Below, in pieces: positions 57,329 through 64,000 of a stretch of 64,000 nucleotides of DNA (within the stretch, counting starts at the first letter, position 1; every line of letters starts with the position of its first letter). This stretch comes from Paenibacillus zeirhizosphaerae (GTDB taxonomy: Bacteria > Bacillota > Bacilli > Paenibacillales > Paenibacillaceae). The stretch lies in NCBI RefSeq assembly GCF_030705605.1, contig NZ_JAPCKK010000005.1, positions 1 to 64,000 on the forward strand, read 5' to 3'. Position numbers and translations under genes: made by a program. Below the pieces are notes generated by a model, which saw only the letters and a program-made list of their open reading frames with translations, did no database searches and had not been told where the DNA came from.

Positions 57329-59173
57329 ATGTGCGGAATTACTGGTTTTATACAGTGGCATAAAGATTTAACTATACAGTCGGAATTGCTGGCCGACATG
57401 ACACGTACATTGTCCCATCGGGGTCCGGATGCGGCGGGAACATGGATCTCTAATCCATGCGCTTTTGGGCACCGGCGTCTTAGTGTTATGGATCCCGAGA
57501 ACGGAGCACAGCCGATGATCCGTAAACAGGATGACCTTACGTATACACTGGTATATAACGGAGAATTGTACAATGCACCTGAGCTGAAAATAGAACTCCA
57601 ACAGAGGGGACATGTCTTTCTAACCAAATGTGACACGGAGGTGCTGCTTGCTTCCTACATCGAATGGGGCCCCGAGTGTGTCGACCGGTTAAACGGTATT
57701 TTTGCATTCGCAGTTTGGGATGAAGAGAAGCAGCATGTCTTCTTAGCCAGAGACCGCCTTGGGGTCAAACCGCTCTTCTTCACTGAAATCCAGGATGGTC
57801 TGATCTTCGGCTCAGAACCCAAAGCGCTGCTCAAGCATCCTGAGGTGGAGCCTGTCGTACATGCCGACGGACTTGCTGAAATTTTCATTATCGGACCGGC
57901 ACGTACTCCAGGGCATGGAGTATACGCCTCCATTCGTGAGCTTCGCCCAGGGCATACACTAATTCATGACCGGAGCGGCACAAAAATCCGCGCCTACTGG
58001 AAGCTGGAAAGCATTCCTCACGAGGAGGATACCGAACAGACAGCCCAGCGGGTACGGGAGCTGCTGCAGGATACGCTTGAGCGACAGCTCGCTTCCGATG
58101 TGCCCGTGTGCTCCCTGCTGTCGGGCGGGCTTGATTCCAGCGCATTATCCGCTCTCGCCGTCAGCTATTACACAAGGACGGAGCAAGGACAAATCGATAC
58201 GTTCTCTGTGGATTATGTCGATAATGACAAACATTTCAAGGCACATTCCTTTCAGCCCGGGGCGGACGGACCCTGGATTAAGCGTATGGCTGAGGAGTTA
58301 AGCACTAACCACCATTGGATTGAATTTGATACTCCCGAAGTGATTGAAGCGTTGAATTATTCAACCGAAGCGCGTGATCTGCCGGGAATGGCGGATGTCG
58401 ATTCCTCACTTTATCTGTTCTGCCGGGAGATCAAGAAACGAGCAACGGTTGCGATCTCCGGTGAAGCAGCCGATGAAGTGTTTGGCGGGTATCCATGGTT
58501 TCACCGGGACGAAATGCTCAATTCCGGAACCTTTCCGTGGGCCGTAGCTCCGGAGCTTCGGGCAAGCCTGCTCGCCCCTGAAGTCAAGGAGTGGATCAAG
58601 CCGATCGAGTACTTGAATGACCGTTATGCCGAAGCTGTCGGCGAGGTGCCAAAATTAGCTGGTGAAACCGGCAAAGCAGCCCAAATGCGAACGATGTCCT
58701 ACCTGAACATCACACGCTTCATGCCTACGCTGTTGGATCGCAAAGACCGGATGAGTATGGGGGTCGGACTGGAAGTGAGGGTTCCGTACTGCGATCACCG
58801 GCTCGTGCAATATGTCTGGAATGTCCCGTGGGAAATCAAAATCACCGGGGGACGCGAGAAGGGCCTCCTGCGCAAGGCACTGGAAGGCATTTTGCCAGAT
58901 GATGTGCTCTACCGCAAAAAAAGCCCTTATCCGAAAACCCATAATCCGGCCTATCTCCATACCGTAAAGCAGCAAGCGCTCGACATGCTGAACGATCCCT
59001 CCTCACCTATCTTATCCTTGATTAATGCCAAGCGCGTCCGAGAAATCGCCAACTCTCCCGACGCCTCTTCCAACCTCCCATGGTTCGGCCAGCTCATGTC
59101 CGGCCCGCAGTTATTCGCTTACCTCGTGCAGGTGAATCACTGGTTGAAAACCTATCATGTGGCGATCCGGTAA
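57329..59173 (+). CDS. asnO: Asparagine synthetase (glutamine-hydrolysing), AsnO type
   Basis: Makes asparagine from aspartate and glutamine. C2 is the glutaminase nucleophile; the PP-loop SGGLDSS lies at 265-271. The 614-aa length and segments such as GPARTPGHGVY, FQPGADGPWI and DLPGMADVDSSL resemble B. subtilis AsnO, the sporulation-linked paralogue, rather than AsnB. ATG with AAGGAAGGG upstream. An intrinsic terminator follows. Confidence 0.93.
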   Translation: MCGITGFIQWHKDLTIQSELLADMTRTLSHRGPDAAGTWISNPCAFGHRRLSVMDPENGAQPMIRKQDDLTYTLVYNGELYNAPELKIELQQRGHVFLTKCDTEVLLASYIEWGPECVDRLNGIFAFAVWDEEKQHVFLARDRLGVKPLFFTEIQDGLIFGSEPKALLKHPEVEPVVHADGLAEIFIIGPARTPGHGVYASIRELRPGHTLIHDRSGTKIRAYWKLESIPHEEDTEQTAQRVRELLQDTLERQLASDVPVCSLLSGGLDSSALSALAVSYYTRTEQGQIDTFSVDYVDNDKHFKAHSFQPGADGPWIKRMAEELSTNHHWIEFDTPEVIEALNYSTEARDLPGMADVDSSLYLFCREIKKRATVAISGEAADEVFGGYPWFHRDEMLNSGTFPWAVAPELRASLLAPEVKEWIKPIEYLNDRYAEAVGEVPKLAGETGKAAQMRTMSYLNITRFMPTLLDRKDRMSMGVGLEVRVPYCDHRLVQYVWNVPWEIKITGGREKGLLRKALEGILPDDVLYRKKSPYPKTHNPAYLHTVKQQALDMLNDPSSPILSLINAKRVREIANSPDASSNLPWFGQLMSGPQLFAYLVQVNHWLKTYHVAIR

Positions 59174-59184
59174 GGTCCGGTCAT

Positions 59185-59239
59185 GAACACAGAGAACCCC
59201 GGCTTCTGTCTCAGGAGCCGGGGTTCTCTGTGTTCTTTT
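59185..59239. terminator. Bidirectional terminator between asnO and rdgB
   Basis: A perfect 20-bp inverted repeat (59185-59204 with 59216-59235) around an 11-nt loop, followed by TTTT on the plus strand. It serves the convergent asnO and rdgB-rph-gerM transcripts. Confidence 0.88.
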
Positions 59240-59243
59240 AAAG

Positions 59244-59873
59244 CTATATTTGCTGCTCCAGCTTGGCCGCCAGTTGCTGCAGTGCCGCTCCGCGGTGGCT
59301 GATGGCTTGCTTCTCCTCCAGAGTCAGCTCCGCCATCGTTCTGCCATACTGCGGCAGATAAAACAGCGGATCGTAGCCAAAACCGCCGCTGCCGGCCGTT
59401 TCCGAAGTGATCCACCCTTCAACGCTGCCTTCAGCCTCAATAGTCTCTCCTGACACGGGATGGTACAAAAGCAATGCGCATACAAAGCGGGCAGGACTGA
59501 GCAAAGGCTGCTCCGTATCGTCTCCGAGCTGCTTGGATTCCAGCATATCGAGCAGCTTAAGATTGTTCTCGTGGTCGCTGGCGCCTTCTCCGGCAAAGCG
59601 TGCCGAATAGACGCCCGGTCTCCCGTCCAGCAAATCGACACACAGTCCCGAATCGTCCGCGAGGACAGGCAATTGGAGCGCATCGCCAACAGCCTTCGCC
59701 TTTTTGAAGGCATTCTCCGCAAATGTCTCCCCATCCTCGACGATATCCGGCAGATCCGGGTAATCGTACATACTCTTAACCTGCTTGCCTAAGGGGGCAA
59801 AAGCATGGGCAAATTCGCGGATTTTCCCTTTGTTCTTCGTTGCTACTACGACCACGGATTGCTCAAGCCGCAT
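59244..59873 (-). CDS. rdgB: XTP/dITP diphosphatase (RdgB/HAM1)
   Basis: Removes inosine and xanthosine triphosphates from the nucleotide pool. N-terminal ATKNKGKIREF, the ADDSGL metal site and C-terminal FGYDPLFYLP and ISHRGAALQQL motifs are intact. 209 aa. The ATG overlaps the rph stop by one base (TGATG). Confidence 0.96.
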   Translation of the reverse strand: MRLEQSVVVVATKNKGKIREFAHAFAPLGKQVKSMYDYPDLPDIVEDGETFAENAFKKAKAVGDALQLPVLADDSGLCVDLLDGRPGVYSARFAGEGASDHENNLKLLDMLESKQLGDDTEQPLLSPARFVCALLLYHPVSGETIEAEGSVEGWITSETAGSGGFGYDPLFYLPQYGRTMAELTLEEKQAISHRGAALQQLAAKLEQQI

Positions 59874-60631
59874 CAGGCCCGCACCCCTGGTTGACCCGTG
59901 CCAATCTTGAGCGCGATTGGACCGAGCACTTCCTTTTGCAGCTCAATCATTTGCAGTATGCCCTGCTCTCCGAGTCCGAGCATCTGATCAAGCTCCTTGC
60001 GGTCAAAAGGGCTTTCCTCCCCTGTTCCCTGGAGCTCAACGAATTTCCCTCCGCCCGTCATCACCAGGTTCATGTCTACCTTGGCTTTGGAATCCTCTTC
60101 ATAGTTCAAGTCCAGCAACGGTTGTCCCCCAACCACGCCCACGCTGACAGATGCCAGAAAATCCGTGATCGGGAAGCGCTGCAGCTTGTGCTGCTCGGCA
60201 ATTTTATTGATCGCGATCGCCATAGCTACAAAAGAACCCGTGATCGAGGTGGTGCGTGTTCCACCATCTGCCTGAATAACATCACAATCCAAAGTAACCG
60301 TTCGTTCGCCCAAAGCCTGTAAATTAACGACCGAGCGAAGCGCCCTGCCGATTAGCCGCTGTATTTCCATGGTCCGGCCACCCAGCTTGCCACGGGCCGC
60401 TTCTCTCTGGTTGCGGGTATGGGTCGCTCGCGGCAGCATGGAATACTCTGCGGTTACCCAGCCCTTGCCTTGACCCTTCATAAAAGGAGGGACTCTTTCT
60501 TCCACGCTTGCGGTGCAAATCACCTTGGTGTCGCCGACTTCAATGAAGACGGACCCTTCCGCATATTTATTAACCCCCGTAGTCAAATTCATCGGGCGAA
60601 GCTGATCGCCATTCCGGCCGTTAGCTCTCAT
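59873..60631 (-). CDS. rph: Ribonuclease PH
   Basis: Phosphorolytic exonuclease that trims tRNA 3' ends. The N-terminal RNGDQLRPM, the [10 protein letters not shown] and the [13 protein letters not shown] motifs are present. 252 aa, ATG after GGAGG. gerM-rph-rdgB follows the B. subtilis order. Confidence 0.97.
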   Translation of the reverse strand: MRANGRNGDQLRPMNLTTGVNKYAEGSVFIEVGDTKVICTASVEERVPPFMKGQGKGWVTAEYSMLPRATHTRNQREAARGKLGGRTMEIQRLIGRALRSVVNLQALGERTVTLDCDVIQADGGTRTTSITGSFVAMAIAINKIAEQHKLQRFPITDFLASVSVGVVGGQPLLDLNYEEDSKAKVDMNLVMTGGGKFVELQGTGEESPFDRKELDQMLGLGEQGILQMIELQKEVLGPIALKIGTGQPGVRA

Positions 60632-60738
60632 GTATGTGCCTCCTACGTAATTGCGTCCTATATGTTCACCCTATTTTACCAGAGGAGTTTTGAAAAATCC
60701 AAGGATAGGTGCCGCAGCACCGGAGATGAACAGTGTGA

Positions 60739-61803
60739 CTAAATCGGAATTTCATTGATATGCAGCGGTTTGCCCGCAGGCTTCCCATAGTTCTTATTGT
60801 CCTCGCCAAGGACGGTCGTTTCTCCGTTCAGCACGATTTGTACCTTAGCGGAAGCGTTGTTTGCATTGTCGGACGCGGTAAGGACGACGGACTGCAAAAA
60901 TTCGGCCGGCACAACCTCTCCTGCTGCGAACATATCATCCGTAATGGAGACGGTCACAACGCCTTCTGCAGATTGCTCCACGGATTTCAGCACCGTCCCT
61001 GACGTCATTACCTGGTTCAGACCATCCTCCGGCCGCGGACCGCGGATCAGTTCCTCCAGGGATGCCTTCATTTTGTCCTGACCGGGCGGAACGAGTCTCG
61101 TTATTGGGACGTAATACTGAACTCCGGCGGAGGAAGCCGCCGAAAAGTATACCGTTACAGGGCTCGACGATGTATAGGAAGCTCCCTGCCCCATCTGCAG
61201 ATTGAGGCCCATCGCCCGTGTTAAGGGACGATTCAGCGGTAATCCGCCCTTCGGCATCTCACTCAGATTCTGTCCGTCCACCCAAATTTGCACATTCTGT
61301 ATATCGGGCTGTTCCGTCAGCGTCCATGTCACTGCCTCAACCATTTTTCGTTCATCCGTTTCCGCATACTCTGTGAAAGGCTTCGTAAATTCGACAACGG
61401 CCAGCTTTTCATTCTTATCAAGGGTCACACTTTGTACTTCAGTTCCCTGGGGCAGAACGCCTTCAAAACCGTCGGGAAGGGTTCCCGCATAAGGTCCGCC
61501 GCTAACAAGCATTTCGAGAGCAGCTTTGGCATTCACCTCCGCCGTATCTCCCGGTACGGGAAGGGATACGGGCACCAGAAATCCGTTAGCGTCCTGAAGG
61601 TAGACAGCTTCGAGCTTTGTTCCTGCGGCAACAGCCTCTTTCCCGCCCGGCTCCACCGCTGCGAGCATGGCCTCCTCCACAGCAGCAGGGGGCGGATCGA
61701 TAGACTCCGCGCCTGTGCTCCAATCCCCGCAGGCGGTCAGCAGCAGCACAGACGACAGGATGCATGCGGCGGATCCTGTCCGCCATGATGGTTTACCCCT
61801 CAT
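60739..61803 (-). CDS. gerM: Spore germination lipoprotein GerM
   Basis: Exported protein needed for cortex-related steps in sporulation and germination. The N-terminal signal ends in the lipobox LLTAC with C25 lipidated. Two GerMN domains follow (about 85-190 and 235-340), each with strand-rich repeats such as VQIWVDGQNL. 354 aa, ATG after AAGGAG. Transcribed ahead of rph. Confidence 0.93.
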   Translation of the reverse strand: MRGKPSWRTGSAACILSSVLLLTACGDWSTGAESIDPPPAAVEEAMLAAVEPGGKEAVAAGTKLEAVYLQDANGFLVPVSLPVPGDTAEVNAKAALEMLVSGGPYAGTLPDGFEGVLPQGTEVQSVTLDKNEKLAVVEFTKPFTEYAETDERKMVEAVTWTLTEQPDIQNVQIWVDGQNLSEMPKGGLPLNRPLTRAMGLNLQMGQGASYTSSSPVTVYFSAASSAGVQYYVPITRLVPPGQDKMKASLEELIRGPRPEDGLNQVMTSGTVLKSVEQSAEGVVTVSITDDMFAAGEVVPAEFLQSVVLTASDNANNASAKVQIVLNGETTVLGEDNKNYGKPAGKPLHINEIPI

Positions 61804-61965
61804 CGTTAGAAGCTCCTTCCTAACAATTGTGTTCAGTTTGTACTAATATGTATACGAGCCCCTGCCTAAAACATGCGTATCAATTTAACTGTACTGGACA
61901 GTAATAGAGGAAACGCACGAGGATTGGTTATACTGTACAAGACAGCAAAGCGAGAGGTGATGAAT

Positions 61966-62529
61966 ATGAAGCCGGAGAAAATCCCTTATTGCCTGAACAG
62001 TAAAAAAGTGGCGGACGCCACAAAAGAGTGGCTGCACAAACGCGGTGTGACCATGGAAGAGATCGCGGAGCTGGTCATGCTCCTGCAGAAAAAATATTAC
62101 CCTGACCTCACCATGGAAGAGTGTGTCCACAACGTGGAGAAGGTGCTCAGCAAGCGTGAGGTACAGAATGCTGTTCTTACCGGAATTCAGTTGGATATTC
62201 TCGCTGAGCAGGGAGCGCTGATTTCCCCACTGCAGGAAATGATCGAAAATGATGAGAGCTTGTACGGGGTCGATGAAATTCTGGCCTTCTCAATCGTGAA
62301 CGTATACGGGAGCATCGGCTTTACCAACTACGGCTATGTGGATAAATTGAAGCCGGGGGTGCTGGAGAGGCTGAATGATAAGGACGATGAGCCGATCCAT
62401 ACCTTCCTGGACGATATCGTCGGGGCGGTCGCCGCGTCTGCCAGCAGCCGTATAGCCCACCGCAAACAGGCAGAAAGAGAGAAAGCGCTGGGAGAAGAAA
62501 GCGTAGGAGACGGCAGCGCACCTGAATAA
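61966..62529 (+). CDS. Phosphatidylglycerophosphatase A-like protein (YutG family)
   Basis: PgpA-fold protein resembling B. subtilis YutG, with GVTMEEIAELVMLLQ at the start, LSKREVQNAVLTGIQLD in the middle, YGSIGFTNYGYVDK and the FLDDIVGAVAASASSRIAHR end (given in parts). PgpA removes phosphate from phosphatidylglycerol phosphate, though YutG-type proteins lack membrane segments. ATG 61966 (AGGTGAT upstream, 187 aa) is preferred over longer frames. Divergent from gerM. Confidence 0.88.
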   Translation: MKPEKIPYCLNSKKVADATKEWLHKRGVTMEEIAELVMLLQKKYYPDLTMEECVHNVEKVLSKREVQNAVLTGIQLDILAEQGALISPLQEMIENDESLYGVDEILAFSIVNVYGSIGFTNYGYVDKLKPGVLERLNDKDDEPIHTFLDDIVGAVAASASSRIAHRKQAEREKALGEESVGDGSAPE

Positions 62530-62589
62530 GGAGGAAGGCCGGGAGCAGCGCAGCAGCTTTTATAGCTACCCCACATCGATATAAGTGCA

Positions 62590-62626
62590 GCCTCAAGTCA
62601 ATTTTAGCGATGAATTGGCTTGAGGC
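62590..62626. terminator. Inverted repeat between convergent pgpA-like and MBL genes
   Basis: GCCTCAAGTCAATT (62590-62603) pairs with 62613-62626 with one mismatch and a 9-nt loop. Placed between two convergent genes; T-tracts are weak on both sides. Confidence 0.6.
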
Positions 62627-62656
62627 TGTTCTTGCGTTTCGGGGGCATGAAGTCTG

Positions 62657-63640
62657 TTAACGGCGGACATATACCGTACCCCCACTATCCTCCCGCTCCT
62701 CGGCTTGCCCCCTTGCTGTCAACTCGACAAGATGGGCCAGCGTTTCAGACAGCGCAAAGCGAAGCTGGTGTACTGTAAGCTTATCGCCGAACATGGCAAG
62801 GCACAGATGATAGGCATTACGCGGTTCTTCCCCCAACAGAGACGCAAGCTGCTCCAGCCTCGCTTCGTGGTGATCCAGCAACTGGACGGTTCGATCCTTG
62901 AAATGGAGGAAAGGGTGACGGTGCCCAGGAAAAGCCTGCCGCACCTCATACTGTCCCAGCTTGCGCAATCCAGCCATATAAGCGGCAAAGGGCTGCGGAT
63001 CACTGCCCGGCAGTAGGCTTACATTGGGAGAGATCTGCGGCAAAACAGCGTCACCGCACATCATCGTGCCACTCTCTGGCTGATACAGCGACAGATGACC
63101 AGGCGCATGCCCCCCAGTCATAATCAGATCCCACGCCCTGCCTCCCATCACAAGCTTGTCCCCTTCTTCAATACAGGTGACCTCAGGCTGGGGCAGAACT
63201 TCTCTATACGCTCCCTGCAGATGTTCATGCATCGGCTGCGACAGCTCCCGAGGCAGCCCATGCTGGCTAAAGAAACGGATAAGTCTCTCATCTGTTCCGC
63301 CTTCCGTCCCCCACATATAACTGGCCTCCTGCATGCTCCTGGTCGACATCAGCACCGGTGCCCCGCTCCGTTCCTGAAGCCATCCCGCCAATCCGTAATG
63401 ATCAGGATGATGATGGGTGATCAAGATGCGGGAAATATCCTTCACAGTCCAATTCAGCTCTGCCAGCACCTGCTCCCAGTTCTCCACAGCCGCAGGCGTA
63501 TGCGGCCCGGGATCCACAACCGTTATTCCTTCGTCTTCAGGCACAATATAGCTGTTGACCCATCGCAGCGGGAAGGCCATCGTGATTTTCACCTGAATAA
63601 TTCCTTCCTCATCAAAACGGGTCCATTCGGGCAGCTTCAT
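62657..63640 (-). CDS. MBL-fold metallo-hydrolase
   Basis: Zinc hydrolase of the glyoxalase II-like group. The metal motif is H76-x-H78-x-D80-H81 in THHHPDHYG, with further ligands in GGHAPGH and CGDAVLP. The C-terminal 80 residues form a winged-helix-like tail seen in this family. 327 aa, ATG after AGGAGGAAG. Substrate unknown. Confidence 0.92.
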   Translation of the reverse strand: MKLPEWTRFDEEGIIQVKITMAFPLRWVNSYIVPEDEGITVVDPGPHTPAAVENWEQVLAELNWTVKDISRILITHHHPDHYGLAGWLQERSGAPVLMSTRSMQEASYMWGTEGGTDERLIRFFSQHGLPRELSQPMHEHLQGAYREVLPQPEVTCIEEGDKLVMGGRAWDLIMTGGHAPGHLSLYQPESGTMMCGDAVLPQISPNVSLLPGSDPQPFAAYMAGLRKLGQYEVRQAFPGHRHPFLHFKDRTVQLLDHHEARLEQLASLLGEEPRNAYHLCLAMFGDKLTVHQLRFALSETLAHLVELTARGQAEEREDSGGTVYVRR

Positions 63641-63846
63641 CTCTTCTTCCTCCTATACCCTCGGCATCCATCCGGACACCGCAATTCCATGTTGCGGCTT
63701 CTTCTATCTTCACGTCTGTCGTGGCACGCTAATCATAAATGTGTTGGCTCCTCTTTTCAATCCTTTTCATGCTACAATGGACTGCGAGCAGTAGAGATAA
63801 AGACACCGTATTCATACCTGAACAGCAGGAAGGAAGTGATCCGTTT

Positions 63847-64000
63847 ATGATCCGGATCGGACTTACAGGCTGGGGAGATCATGACGATTTGTATCCATAC
63901 GGCACCAAACCTGCGGGTAGGCTGCATGTATATGCCTCCCACTTCTCCGTGGTGGAAATGGACAGCTCTTTTTACGCGGTACAGCCGGTCGAACGAATGG
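63847..64000 (+). CDS. DUF72 domain protein (YunF-like), 5' part
   Basis: The last 154 bp encode MIRIGLTGWGDHDDLYPYG and go on to FSVVEMDSSFYAV, the N-terminal TIM-barrel signature of DUF72 proteins such as B. subtilis YunF. ATG with AAGGAAG upstream. The gene is cut by the window edge; function of the family is unknown. Confidence 0.85.
   Translation, partial: MIRIGLTGWGDHDDLYPYGTKPAGRLHVYASHFSVVEMDSSFYAVQPVERM

Overview
The window is a piece of a Bacillales chromosome, most probably Paenibacillus or a close relative. This rests on endospore genes (safA, spoIVFA/FB, spo0B, spoIIB, spoVID, gerM), T-box leaders, L27 with a Prp-cleaved leader peptide, and a gene order that follows the Bacillus subtilis safA/pheA-obg-spo0B-minCD-mreBCD-folC-valS-spoVID-hem-lon-clpX-tig-ysoA region and then gerM-rph-rdgB, with Paenibacillus-like differences (murC beside spoIIB, RNase G beside spoIVFB, cobA-hemD fusion). 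Almost all genes lie on the minus strand, so transcription runs right to left.

Layout. 1-860: the 5' end of a 16S rRNA gene with its leader and two tandem sigma-A promoters. 0.87-7.2 kb: spore morphogenetic LysM protein SafA, then an amino-acid operon pheB-hom-thrB-pheA-ilvE. 7.3-13.8 kb: obg, a frameshifted spo0B, rpmA-prp-rplU, RNase G and spoIVFB/spoIVFA. 13.9-20.9 kb: the division and shape cluster minD-minC-mreD-mreC-mreB, radC, maf, a DUF4321 membrane protein and spoIIB. 21-28.3 kb: murC, folC, T-box-controlled valS and spoVID. 28.5-37.2 kb: RluA-type pseudouridine synthase and the haem/sirohaem genes hemL-hemB-cobA/hemD-hemC-sirohaem dehydrogenase-hemX-hemA. 37.5-50.1 kb: speD, a gene of unknown function, engB, lonA, lonB, ispG, clpX, clpP, tig and ysoA, that is, protein folding and turnover.

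50.3-56.6 kb is the only accessory-looking part. Two identical tRNA-Arg(UCU) genes in inverted orientation bracket proS (with a T-box), an aldo/keto reductase, a broken chimeric ORF, and a divergent MFS drug exporter/MerR regulator pair that shares a textbook 19-bp-spacer MerR operator. The 3' end of the first tRNA, its terminator and the last codons of proS are tandemly duplicated. 56.8-64 kb: a small unknown protein, an AsnO-type asparagine synthetase, rdgB-rph-gerM, a PgpA-like protein, an MBL hydrolase and the start of a DUF72 gene.

I did not find an obviously new multi-gene system. The strongest leads are the spo0B frameshift in a U7 run, the tRNA-end/proS duplication between inverted tRNA-Arg copies, the MFS/MerR module beside a chimeric gene fragment, unusual start codons (CTG for mreC, possible ATT for ysoA), and several unexplained short repeats and palindromes at promoters.
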